Shown here one piece after another: positions 1-7,054 of a DNA stretch of 8,059 bases. The stretch is from an uncultured Oscillospiraceae bacterium (GTDB taxonomy: Bacteria; Bacillota; Clostridia; Oscillospirales; Oscillospiraceae): positions 1-8,059 of the forward strand of contig CAKUKL010000059.1 in assembly GCA_934662925.1 (NCBI GenBank). The letters are read 5' to 3'. The notes under the pieces are model-generated. The model did not search any database. It worked only from the letters and a program-made list of their open reading frames with translations, and was not told the origin of the DNA. The translations under genes were made by a program, and so were the position numbers. Each line of letters opens with the position of its first letter. Within the stretch, counting starts at the first letter, position 1.

Positions 1-1
1 C

Positions 2-805
2 CGCTGGAGCAATGACGTTCCCTTCAGCTTTGCGTCGCTGACCGAGCTTTACCGCACCGGCGGCGCGGGGAACTTCGCCCGCTGGCGGGCCTTCGTATGG
101 GAGGACGGCGCACTGATCCCCGTCCCCGACCCCGACTGCCCCGCCGCCGACGAGCTGCTGGGCTACGACTGGCAGCGGCAGGAGGTGGTGCAGAACACCC
201 GGGCCCTGCTGTCCGGCCGGTACGTGAACAATGTCCTGCTCTACGGCGAGAGCGGCACCGGCAAATCCGCCACCGTCAAGAACCTCCTCACCCTCCCGGG
301 CACCGAGGAGCTGCGCATCATCGAGGCCGACAAGGAAAACCTTGGCGGCCTGCCCGCCCTCATCCGCTCTCTCCGGGGCCTGCGGCAGAAATTCATCATC
401 TTTATCGACGATCTGGCCTTCGACCGGGATGACGCCACCTACTCCGTCCTCAAGACCATTCTGGAGGGCGGGCTGGAGCGCCGCCCGGACAATGTGGCCA
501 TTTACGCCACCTCCAACCGCCGCCATCTGGTGCGACAGACCATTTCCGAGCGCGCCGGGGACGAGATGGACCGCAATGAGACCATCCGGGAAAAGACCTC
601 GCTGGCCGACCGCTTCGGCGTCCGCATCCTGTTCCAGGGCCTGACCAAGCAGGAGTATATGGCGCTGGTGGATATACTGGCCGACCGGCGGCACATCGCC
701 ATGGACCGGGAGGAGCTCCACCGGCAGGCGGTGGCGTGGGAGCGGCTCCACGCCGCCCAGACCCCCCGCACAGCCCTCCAGTTCATCCTGTCGCTGGATC
801 AGTGA
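2..805 (+). CDS. DUF815-family AAA-type ATPase, 3' part (5' end outside window)
   Basis: Frame 2 is open from the left edge to TGA at 803-805, giving 267 residues of a truncated protein. Seen in the fragment: a lead-in ELLGYDWQRQ (51-60) before the nucleotide-binding core, Walker A GESGTGKS (82-89), Walker B FIIFIDD (131-137, acidic pair D136-D137), a sensor-like ATSNRRH segment (169-175), and DRFG (203-206), whose Arg could act as an arginine finger. The order and the wording ANNVLLYG / EADKENL / DNVAIYATSNRRHL match the DUF815 family (PF05673), predicted cytoplasmic P-loop ATPases of unknown substrate. Family members in Clostridia carry extra N-terminal sequence, so the true start lies upstream; internal GTG codons near 185 would remove part of the conserved lead-in and are not the start. 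No gene follows on the same strand, and no terminator lies close to the stop. The family call is firm; the cellular role is unknown. Confidence 0.9.
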   Translation, partial: RWSNDVPFSFASLTELYRTGGAGNFARWRAFVWEDGALIPVPDPDCPAADELLGYDWQRQEVVQNTRALLSGRYVNNVLLYGESGTGKSATVKNLLTLPGTEELRIIEADKENLGGLPALIRSLRGLRQKFIIFIDDLAFDRDDATYSVLKTILEGGLERRPDNVAIYATSNRRHLVRQTISERAGDEMDRNETIREKTSLADRFGVRILFQGLTKQEYMALVDILADRRHIAMDREELHRQAVAWERLHAAQTPRTALQFILSLDQ

Positions 806-1196
806 ACGCTGCGGCCAGCCGCGCCGCTTTCCGCCGTCCCCGAAATTTTGCGCCGCCTTCCGGTTATTCGCGGCTGTGCCAGCTTTTGCACTGTGTTCCG
901 GGAATTTGGCCGCCGCGCCGCTCTGACCCCGCACTCCAAAAGCGCTTTCTTCGCACTCCCTTCGTTTTCCGGAATTGTAGCCCGCTTTCTGCGCACTCTG
1001 CACAAAGCCGGAAAAAGCTGTCGAAAACCGCCGCAGTTGGCACGCCATTCCCCCAGCCCTGTACGATTTTTCCGCAAAAACTCTAAAAAATGTTGCACAA
1101 TCCGTTGCACATTTCCCCTCGTCCCTGTGCAAAAAGTTGCACGTTTATCCTCCATTATCGCTTCATTTTGCGCAAAAAAGCCGCGTTTTTATGCGG
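806..1196. other. Gene-poor convergent intergenic region
   Basis: About 390 bases lie between the DUF815 stop and the terminator shared with the ABC gene. Open frames exist on both strands (for example minus 799-1155), but they are Arg/Lys-rich, lack a ribosome binding site and resemble no family I recognise. The composition differs from the neighbouring genes: T-rich stretches, frequent TTTTCCG/TTCCGG words and, near the right end, four TTGCAC-type words within 50 bases. A weak imperfect hairpin (1171-1180 with 1186-1195, one A-A mismatch and one G-T pair) adjoins the terminator. It may be a non-coding remnant or a repeat that recurs in the genome; the sequence alone does not decide. Confidence 0.5.
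1093..1142. repeat. Cluster of TTGCAC words, three direct and one inverted
   Basis: TTGCAC occurs at 1093-1098, 1105-1110 and 1137-1142, and its complement GTGCAA at 1127-1132. The last two form an inverted repeat with a 4-base spacer. The first two copies are 12 bases apart start to start, close to one helical turn. No gene start lies next to the cluster: it is downstream of two convergent genes, so a promoter-operator role has no visible target. Function unknown. Confidence 0.5.
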
Positions 1197-1231
1197 AAAA
1201 GGCCCGGAACGCCACGCGTTCCGGGCCTTTT
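1197..1231. terminator. Bidirectional intrinsic terminator between DUF815 and ABC genes
   Basis: A perfect 15-base-pair inverted repeat joins 1197-1211 (AAAAGGCCCGGAACG) and 1217-1231 (CGTTCCGGGCCTTTT) around the 5-base loop CCACG. The A-run on one side and T-run on the other give a GC-rich stem followed by T residues in both directions. It begins about 30 bases after the stop of the minus-strand ABC gene, so it most clearly ends that transcript. It would also stop read-through from DUF815, some 390 bases upstream on the other strand. Confidence 0.9.
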
Positions 1232-1259
1232 CTTCTGAATTTTTCCGCCTGACCGCGGC

Positions 1260-4259
1260 TCACTCGCTCCGCAGAGCCTCCACGGGGTCCTTCTTCGCCG
1301 CGCCACGGGCGGGGATGAGGCCCGCCAGCACGGTGAGCAGCGTGCTGATGGCCACCAGCACCACCGCGCCCACGCCGGGCAAGGCAGCCTTCAGCCCCTC
1401 GATGCCGGTAAAGTGGAACAGGATGGCGTTGATGGGGATGATGAGCAGCAGCGTGATGAGAATGCCCAGCAATCCCGCGCCGAGGCCCACGATCATGGTC
1501 TCGGCGTTGAACACCCGGGACACGTCCCGCTTGGACGCGCCCACCGCCCGGAGAATGCCGATCTCCTTGGTGCGCTCCAGCACGGAGATGTGGGTGATGA
1601 TGCCGATCATGATGGACGACACCACAAGGGAGATGGACACGAAGGCAATGAGCAGGTAGCTGATGCCGCTGATGATGTCGGTGATGGAGCTCATCAGCAA
1701 GGCCACATAGTCGGTGTAGGTGATCTGCTCCTCCTCCGCCCGGCCATTGTTATAATCGGCGATGAGGTCGGCGATCTCGTCCTTGTCCGCGAAAGTGGCG
1801 GCGTACAGACTGATGGTGTCCGGGCTGTCCAGATCCACATAGCCCAGCAGGTCCAGATTCTTCTCATAGGTGGAGTCCGACCGGGTGGCGGGCATATAGT
1901 TGTCGTAGAGATAGACGTACTGCCACCCTTCGAAGGGCTGTGCCTGTACATAGCCGGAGCCCTCACCCATGGCCGCGTCCAGCATGGCCGCCAGCGCGTC
2001 CTGACTGACGCTGCCCAGCTGCCGCTGGACGCCCTGGGCGTACTGCTCCCGCACCTGCTCGCCCACGGCCTCTTCCACCTGAGAAAACAGCTCGTCGTCA
2101 CCCATTTCGGCGATGTAGGAGGAAATGGTGTCCTCGTCCACCCCCATCTCACCGGCGTACTGCCGGACGATCATGTCCTCAATGTCCGCCCGGGTGAGGC
2201 CGTCCATCTGCTGCTCCACCACGCCGTCCACATACTCGTCGGAGGGCTGGCTCATCACGTCGATATAGGCCGCCGCCTTGTCCGTCACGGACAGGCCGGA
2301 GAGATATTCCGTAATATCCGCCGTCTTTTCCTCCTCCGTCGGCTCCGGCTCCCCGTCCACCGGGAAGGGCAGGCCGCACAGCACGTCGGTGTCCGGGTCG
2401 TCCAGCTGGGCCTTTACAATGTCGGAGCCGGCCACCGTCTCGATGGCGTAGGTAGTCAGGGCACTGGTGTAGCCCACGGAACCGGCCAGCATGGAGGAGG
2501 AATCCATGGTGGAGTCCCCGTTAGGCCGGGCGATGCCCACCACCTTCAGAGTGGTGCCCACGTCGTCGCTGTTGTACAGCAGCTCCAGCCCCGCCTTCGT
2601 TTCGGACAGGTCGGCGTAGGTGCCGGATCCGGCGTCGTACTGATACCGCTCGGAGGGGAGGATGAGCTTGAAGGTGGTGCCGCACAGCTCCTCATAGGTC
2701 CAGCTCTCCCGCTCGCTGTCCGTCTCTTCGCCGTTCTGGAGGGCGTTGAGGGTGTCCTCCATGCTGTCGTGGGACAGCAGGCCCAGCGCGTACAGCATCA
2801 GGTCGGAGACCTCGTTGTTCTCGTCCACGAACAGCACGACCTCATCGTAACGCTCCGGCCAGCCGCCGTACAGCAGGTCGTAGTTGTCCGTCACCTGACT
2901 GGAGATGAGTGCGCCGTCCTCGCCGGGCATCAGCTCGTCCCAGACGTCCATACTCTCGTACATGGAGCCAAAGGAGCTGAAATAGCTGGAATAGTTGCCG
3001 CCGTACATGCTGGTCATGGCCTCTTCCATCAGGCTCATAACGTCGCTCTTGACGATATTCCCGTCCTCGTCCTTGTTGTAGATGTCAAAGGCAAAGTCGT
3101 AGCCGTACCGGATGGTGGACAGGGCGGCGATGCCGTTGCCGTCCTCCTCCAGCCACGCCTTGAACTCCTTCAGGTCGTTGGTCACCGTCTCGGCGTTGAA
3201 CATGGAATCCATCATGTCGTACATGACGGTGGAGGTGTACACCTTATCCAGCGGCCGCTCCGCCTCCCCCTCCTTTTTCGTCCCCATGAGGGAAGTGAGC
3301 ATGACGGACATGTCCACGCTCTCCGCCTCAATGGTGATGGGGTAGTTGGACAGGGTGTCCTCCTGCACCCGGTTGATATAGGTGTTGATGCCGGAGGACA
3401 GGGCCAGAATGAGGGCGATGCCGATGATGCCGATGGACCCGGCAAAGCTGGTGAGCACCGTCCGTCCCTTCTTGGTCATGAGGTTGTTCAACGACAGGGA
3501 CAGGGCCGTCCCGTAAGACATGGAGGTCTTTTTCCCCGCCCGGGCCTTCTTGCCCGTAACCGCCGGAGCGCTCTCCTCCGAGTGATAGGGATCGGTGTCA
3601 CCGGTGACCCGCCCGTCCTTCAGGCGGATGATCCGGGTGGAGTACTGCTCGGCCAGCTCCGGGTTGTGGGTGACCATGATGACCAGCCGGTCCTTCGCCA
3701 CCTCCTTGAGCAGCTCCATGACCTGCACGGAGGTCTCGCTGTCCAGTGCGCCGGTAGGCTCGTCGGCCAGCAGGATGTCCGGGTCGTTGATGAGGGCCCG
3801 GGCAATGGCCACCCGCTGCATCTGGCCGCCGGACATCTGGTTGGGCTTTTTATCCAACTGGTCGCCCAAACCGACCTTTTCCAGCGCCTCCTTCGCCCGG
3901 CGGCGGCGCTCCGCCCGCGGCACCCCCGCCAGCGTCAGCGCCAGCTCCACGTTGGCCAGCACCGTCTGGTGGGGAATGAGGTTGTAGCTCTGGAACACAA
4001 AGCCCACCGAGTGGTTGCGGTAGGCGTCCCAGTCGCTGTCCTTGTACTCCTTGGTGGAGCGGCCGTTGATGATGAGGTCGCCGCTGGTGTAGCGGTCCAG
4101 CCCGCCGATGATGTTCAGCGTGGTGGTCTTGCCGCAGCCGGAGGGGCCGAGGATGGAGACGAACTCGTTCTCCCGGAACTCCAGGTCAATGCCCCGCAGG
4201 GCCTCCACCGTGGTGTCCCCCACCGTGTAGCTCTTATGGATCTGAGATAGTTTCAGCAT
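1260..4259 (-). CDS. ABC exporter, fused ATPase and FtsX/MacB-type permease with very large extracellular domain
   Basis: A 999-residue single-chain ABC transporter half. The N-terminal ATPase shows Walker A GPSGCGKT (38-45), Q-loop Q90, signature MSGGQ (142-146), Walker B ILLADEP (162-168) and switch His198. A charged linker (about 220-248) leads to membrane segment 1 (about 270-290). A long extracellular part (about 300-850) follows, then three membrane segments (about 865-887, 923-947, 965-985). ERTKEIGILRAVGASKRDV after segment 2 is the FtsX-family (PF02687) hallmark. MacB-type proteins work as dimers and export or extract peptides, antibiotics or lipoproteins by mechanotransmission; the substrate here is unknown. 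The start is ATG 4259, with AAAGGAG nine bases upstream; an in-frame ATG at 4286 lies upstream of that site and is rejected. The extracellular part holds two of the protein's three Cys (C526, C628), a possible disulfide. No HlyD-type partner or two-component system is in the window. Confidence 0.92.
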   Translation of the reverse strand: MLKLSQIHKSYTVGDTTVEALRGIDLEFRENEFVSILGPSGCGKTTTLNIIGGLDRYTSGDLIINGRSTKEYKDSDWDAYRNHSVGFVFQSYNLIPHQTVLANVELALTLAGVPRAERRRRAKEALEKVGLGDQLDKKPNQMSGGQMQRVAIARALINDPDILLADEPTGALDSETSVQVMELLKEVAKDRLVIMVTHNPELAEQYSTRIIRLKDGRVTGDTDPYHSEESAPAVTGKKARAGKKTSMSYGTALSLSLNNLMTKKGRTVLTSFAGSIGIIGIALILALSSGINTYINRVQEDTLSNYPITIEAESVDMSVMLTSLMGTKKEGEAERPLDKVYTSTVMYDMMDSMFNAETVTNDLKEFKAWLEEDGNGIAALSTIRYGYDFAFDIYNKDEDGNIVKSDVMSLMEEAMTSMYGGNYSSYFSSFGSMYESMDVWDELMPGEDGALISSQVTDNYDLLYGGWPERYDEVVLFVDENNEVSDLMLYALGLLSHDSMEDTLNALQNGEETDSERESWTYEELCGTTFKLILPSERYQYDAGSGTYADLSETKAGLELLYNSDDVGTTLKVVGIARPNGDSTMDSSSMLAGSVGYTSALTTYAIETVAGSDIVKAQLDDPDTDVLCGLPFPVDGEPEPTEEEKTADITEYLSGLSVTDKAAAYIDVMSQPSDEYVDGVVEQQMDGLTRADIEDMIVRQYAGEMGVDEDTISSYIAEMGDDELFSQVEEAVGEQVREQYAQGVQRQLGSVSQDALAAMLDAAMGEGSGYVQAQPFEGWQYVYLYDNYMPATRSDSTYEKNLDLLGYVDLDSPDTISLYAATFADKDEIADLIADYNNGRAEEEQITYTDYVALLMSSITDIISGISYLLIAFVSISLVVSSIMIGIITHISVLERTKEIGILRAVGASKRDVSRVFNAETMIVGLGAGLLGILITLLLIIPINAILFHFTGIEGLKAALPGVGAVVLVAISTLLTVLAGLIPARGAAKKDPVEALRSE

Positions 4260-4268
4260 GTGCGTATT

Positions 4269-4275
4269 CTCCTTT
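4269..4275 (-). promoter_or_regulatory. Ribosome binding site of ABC exporter gene
   Basis: AAAGGAG on the minus strand, nine bases before ATG 4259. It decides the start: translation from the upstream in-frame ATG at 4286 would place this site inside the coding region, and would add nine residues before the conserved ATPase N-terminus MLKLSQIHKSY. Confidence 0.85.
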
Positions 4276-4290
4276 GCAAAACACATACAG

Positions 4291-4318
4291 TTTATGCCCG
4301 TTGGAACGGCCCTGTCAA
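4291..4318 (-). promoter_or_regulatory. Sigma-A-type promoter of ABC exporter gene with internal palindrome
   Basis: On the minus strand a perfect -35 TTGACA (4313-4318) is followed, after 16 bases, by a -10 CATAAA (4291-4296; four of six match TATAAT). Transcription would start near 4284, leaving a leader of roughly 25 bases before ATG 4259. Between the two boxes lies a palindrome with arms CCGTT and AACGG around a 2-base centre (4298-4309), and a further AACGG half-site overlaps the -35 (4317-4321, plus-strand reading). A protein bound there would block polymerase, so repression is plausible but inferred. Two TTTGTCCG words (4383-4390 and 4407-4414, plus strand) lie farther upstream. Confidence 0.5.
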
Positions 4319-4426
4319 CGGAGTTTTGTTACCCGCGGCTAATTGTTTACCGATTGGTCACATTTTCCGCCCCTGTCCCCCGTTTGTCCGCCGGGCAGGC
4401 ACAGCTTTTGTCCGTTTCCGCGCAAA

Positions 4427-4455
4427 AAGCGGCGCTGCTCCATGCAGCGCCGCTT
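4427..4455 (-). terminator. Intrinsic terminator after Na/Pi-PhoU gene
   Basis: A 12-base-pair stem, 4427-4438 with 4444-4455 (core GCGGCGCTGC / GCAGCGCCGC), has the 5-base loop TCCAT. Read on the minus strand it starts nine bases after the TAA stop at 4464 and runs into a five-T tract (4424-4428). It separates this transcript from the ABC gene, which has its own promoter between 4291 and 4318. Confidence 0.9.
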
Positions 4456-4463
4456 CCTTTTCC

Positions 4464-6236
4464 TTATTTTTCTTCCGCACCCATCACCAGCGCCTCGCAG
4501 TACTTTTTCTCGAAGGTGCTCAGCCAGCGGCGGTACTCCTCCTGATTGTTCTGCTTAATGCCCCGGAGATAGTCGTGGGACTGAAGCTCGCTGTCCGCGC
4601 TCTCCAGCACCGCCACGGCGATATTGGAGCAGTGGTCGGCCACGCGCTCGAAGTTGTTGATGCAGTCGTTGAAGATAAAGCCCATCTCCAGCGTGCAGTG
4701 GCCGTTCTGAAGGCGGTTGATGTGTCGGACCTTCAGTTCCTCGGTCAGCATGTCGATGACCTCCTCCAGCGGCTCCACCCGCCGGGCCATGTTGAGGTCG
4801 TTGTCCGTCAGCGCCGTCCGGGTGATGGAGACGATCTCCCGCACCGCGTCGATGCAGACGTTCAGTTCAGCTTCCGCCTGCGGAGAAAAGGACACCTTCT
4901 TTTCCGCCATTTCCTGCGCCAGCTCCGCCAGATTCACCGCGTGGTCGGAGATGCGCTCCACGTTGGTCAGGCAGTGGAGAAACTTGGCCGTCTCCCGGGT
5001 CTCCTTCTCGGACAGTTCCTTGGTGTTCAGCCGCACCAGATAGGCGCCCAGCCGGTCCTCGTAGCGGTCCACGGTATTCTCCCGGCTCATGATCTTCTCA
5101 TACTTCTCCCGGTCGAAGGAGTGGATGAGGTCGATGGATTTGTTCAGGTTCTTGAAGGCCGCGGCGGTCATGCGGTCCATGGTCTTGCCGCTCTGCTCCA
5201 CCGCCAGCGGGGGATAGTCGAGGAAGCGCTCGTCCAGCAGGTTTTCCTCGAACTCGTCGTCCTCCTCGCCGCGCTTTTCCTTGATGGTGGACACCGCCAG
5301 CTTCTCCAGCAGGTGGGCGAAGGGCAGGAGGATGGCGGTGGCCACCACCTTGTATACGGTGTTCACCACGGCGATACCCACGCTGGTGGCCGCCATGCTC
5401 ATAAAGGGCAGGTCAACGATGGCGTTGACGATGTAGAACGGGATCATCAGGATCAGCGAGCCCGTCAGGTTGAAGTACAGATAGATAAAGGCGGCCCGCT
5501 TGCCGTTGACGTTGGCGCCGATGGCGGACAGCAGCACCGGCACGCACGCGCCGATGCACATGCCCAGCACCATGGGGACGGCCACCTCGTAGCTGATGAC
5601 ACCGGTGACGGACAGGGCCTGCAAAATGCCGATGGAGGCGGAGCAGCTCTGGATGACGGCAGTGACCGCGATGCCGACCACCAGCGCCAGCAGCGGGTTG
5701 GATACCGCGGCGATGAAGTCAAGAAAGGCCTCGCTGGTCTTGAGGGAGTCCATGGCGGCGCTCATGGACTGCATGCCGCTCATCAGAACGGAAAACGCCA
5801 GCAGGATCATGCCCACGTTTTTCTGGGTGGTCTTGCGGCAGAAGAAATAGAGAATGATGCCGATAAACGCCACCAATGCGAACACCGTGGCGGAGGAGAC
5901 GCCGCCGCCCCCCTCGACGCCCGCCAGCGTCAGGATCCAGCCTGTGGCGGTGGTACCGATGTTGGCGCCCATGATGATGCCCACGGCATTGGTCAGCTTC
6001 ATGATGCCGGAGTTGACGAAGCCCACCACCATGACCGTGGTGGCGGAGGAGGACTGGATCACCGCCGTCACCAGCGTGCCCAGCAGTACGCCCTTGAACG
6101 TAGTGGAGGTCAGCCGGCCCAGGATCGTCTCCAGCCTGCTGCCGGCCACGCGCTTGAGTCCTTCTCCTAACAGGGTCATGCCAAAGAGAAAAAATGCCAG
6201 ACCGCCCAGCAGCGAAATGATGTCCGCGATCCCCAT
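4464..6236 (-). CDS. Na/phosphate cotransporter family protein with C-terminal PhoU domain
   Basis: A 590-residue integral membrane protein. The N-terminal half (about 1-315) is hydrophobic and holds two related repeats of the NaPi-II/NptA family (PF02690), each with the signature VIQSSSA (59-65) and VIQSCSA (194-200). GANIGTT (90-96) is the conserved loop of the first repeat. The cytoplasmic C-terminal part (about 350-575) is helical and PhoU-like, with the paired metal-site motifs ERISDH (427-432) and ERVADH (530-535). Members move phosphate with sodium; in E. coli the relative YjbB is linked to phosphate efflux, so direction cannot be read from sequence. The start at ATG 6236 matches the family N-terminus (MGIADIISLLGGLAFFLFGM), with a weak GGA eight bases upstream. 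GTG 6242, with AAGGG seven bases upstream, and ATG 6278 are alternatives. The TAA stop is followed at once by a terminator. Confidence 0.92.
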   Translation of the reverse strand: MGIADIISLLGGLAFFLFGMTLLGEGLKRVAGSRLETILGRLTSTTFKGVLLGTLVTAVIQSSSATTVMVVGFVNSGIMKLTNAVGIIMGANIGTTATGWILTLAGVEGGGGVSSATVFALVAFIGIILYFFCRKTTQKNVGMILLAFSVLMSGMQSMSAAMDSLKTSEAFLDFIAAVSNPLLALVVGIAVTAVIQSCSASIGILQALSVTGVISYEVAVPMVLGMCIGACVPVLLSAIGANVNGKRAAFIYLYFNLTGSLILMIPFYIVNAIVDLPFMSMAATSVGIAVVNTVYKVVATAILLPFAHLLEKLAVSTIKEKRGEEDDEFEENLLDERFLDYPPLAVEQSGKTMDRMTAAAFKNLNKSIDLIHSFDREKYEKIMSRENTVDRYEDRLGAYLVRLNTKELSEKETRETAKFLHCLTNVERISDHAVNLAELAQEMAEKKVSFSPQAEAELNVCIDAVREIVSITRTALTDNDLNMARRVEPLEEVIDMLTEELKVRHINRLQNGHCTLEMGFIFNDCINNFERVADHCSNIAVAVLESADSELQSHDYLRGIKQNNQEEYRRWLSTFEKKYCEALVMGAEEK

Positions 6237-6298
6237 GTTCACGATCCAACCCTTCGTGATGTAGTTCCGCGAGGGCATATCCCCGCAGTATTCAATTT

Positions 6299-6307
6299 AT
6301 TTTAACA
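6299..6307 (-). promoter_or_regulatory. Extended -10 promoter of Na/Pi-PhoU gene
   Basis: On the minus strand TGTTAAAAT gives an extended -10: TG, one base, then TAAAAT (five of six match TATAAT). No good -35 is seen 16-18 bases upstream, which is acceptable for extended -10 promoters. Transcription would begin near 6292, about 14 bases before ATG 6278 and 56 before ATG 6236. A leader of 14 bases with no well-placed ribosome site argues for one of the downstream starts. Plus-strand TTAACA-like words at 11-base steps overlap and flank this promoter. Confidence 0.45.
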
Positions 6308-6418
6308 TACCTTTACCCGCTTTTCTTCTGTTTTTTACAAAACGGCCATAGAATTTTTTGATCTTTCTCCCGCCGCGTCATTGCAAAACCGCCAAATATT
6401 GCAAAAACGCAGCAAAAA

Positions 6419-6442
6419 CCGGCGGCGCTTCCGCGCCGCCGG
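6419..6442 (-). terminator. Intrinsic terminator of TPM/Gly-rich operon
   Basis: A perfect 10-base-pair GC-only stem, 6419-6428 (CCGGCGGCGC) with 6433-6442, has a 4-base TTCC loop. On the minus strand it begins about 20 bases after the TAA stop at 6463 and is followed by five T residues (6414-6418) and then a second T-run. It ends the two-gene operon before the promoter of the Na/Pi gene. Confidence 0.9.
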
Positions 6443-6462
6443 CAATGTTGGCATATACTGTT

Positions 6463-7035
6463 TTATCTGCGGCCGCCGCCAAAGCCACCGCCGCCGGAGG
6501 GTCTGCCCCCGCCGAAGCCGCCGCCGGGACGGCCTCCGCCCCCAAAGGAGCGCCCGCCGCCAAAGCTGCCGCCAGAGGGACGGCCTCCCCCAAATCCGCC
6601 GGAAGGACGTCCGCCGCCCATACCGCCGGAAGGACGACCGCCACCGAAGCTGCCGCCGGAAGGGCGGCTCCCGCCGAACCCGCCGGAGGGTCTGCCGCCG
6701 CCGAAGCCACCCCCGCCGGGACGGGGGCCGGAGTTGGGCCGTCCGCCGCCCATGCCGCCGGAGGGCGGGCGATTACCGGGCCGGGGACCGGGGCCGCCGG
6801 GGCGCGGACCGCCATGAGGGGGCCGGGGACCGGGGCCCGGGCCGGGTCCGCCGGGGCCGGGTCCGAAACCGGGGCCGCGGGGCGGACGGGGTCTGGGCGG
6901 CCGCGGGGCGAAGATGTAGAAGGGCCGGTATACATAGCTCGGCCCGTAGTATCCGCTGCGGTAACGGCGGCGGTGAGAGCCTTCCATCACCGCCAGCAGC
7001 ACGATGACCAGAATCAAAATAATGAGAAAGTCCAA
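6463..7035 (-). CDS. Single-pass membrane protein with Gly/Pro/Arg-rich repeat tail
   Basis: A 190-residue protein of no family I can name. Residues 2-17 form one short membrane segment (DFLIILILVIVLLAVM), followed by a basic cluster HRRRYR (21-26), an aromatic stretch with several Tyr (29-41), a Pro/Arg/Gly region (44-90), and a tail of GGGRPSGG-type repeats (about 92-190, six RPSGG copies). The basic cluster after the membrane segment predicts a cytoplasmic tail. The start is TTG at 7035: GGGAGGG lies six bases upstream (7042-7048), an in-frame stop is four codons upstream, and the next ATG would delete the membrane segment. It follows the TPM gene by 19 bases, so the two are co-transcribed. 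Such a membrane segment plus Gly-rich tail is normally the C-terminus of TPM proteins, so this looks like the second half of a split family member. Other frames here are open only because of base composition. Confidence 0.75.
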   Translation of the reverse strand: MDFLIILILVIVLLAVMEGSHRRRYRSGYYGPSYVYRPFYIFAPRPPRPRPPRGPGFGPGPGGPGPGPGPRPPHGGPRPGGPGPRPGNRPPSGGMGGGRPNSGPRPGGGGFGGGRPSGGFGGSRPSGGSFGGGRPSGGMGGGRPSGGFGGGRPSGGSFGGGRSFGGGGRPGGGFGGGRPSGGGGFGGGRR

Positions 7036-7041
7036 AACGAT

Positions 7042-7048
7042 CCCTCCC
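7042..7048 (-). promoter_or_regulatory. Strong ribosome binding site for TTG start
   Basis: GGGAGGG on the minus strand, six bases before TTG 7035, in the 19-base gap after the TPM stop. Its strength and spacing are the main reason to accept the rare TTG start. They also argue that the downstream protein is translated independently rather than being the wreck of a frameshifted TPM gene. Confidence 0.8.
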
Positions 7049-7054
7049 TATTCG

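Noticed and set aside
799..1155. 118-codon minus-strand frame in the convergent intergenic region
   Set aside because: No ribosome binding site, overlaps the DUF815 end, Arg-rich without family resemblance. Overlapping frames on the other strand are equally open. Kept only as a gene-poor region.
1413..4250. 945-codon open frame on the plus strand, antisense to the ABC exporter
   Set aside because: It mirrors the real gene. In GC-rich genes the antisense frame rarely meets stop codons. The product is a His/Val/Gly/Gln/Asp-rich string with no domain, whereas the minus strand encodes a full ABC ATPase and FtsX permease.
4260..6170. 636-codon open frame on the plus strand, antisense to the Na/Pi-PhoU gene
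   Set aside because: Same shadow effect: low-complexity His/Gly/Asp/Val composition, and the minus strand holds both QSSSA-type repeats and the PhoU motifs.
7036..7054. Frameshift or sequencing error breaking one TPM gene into two
   Set aside because: The 19-base gap contains a strong, well-spaced ribosome site, and the second frame has a stop codon just before it, which fits two real genes. It cannot be excluded without relatives, so it is noted as the alternative in the split-gene finding.
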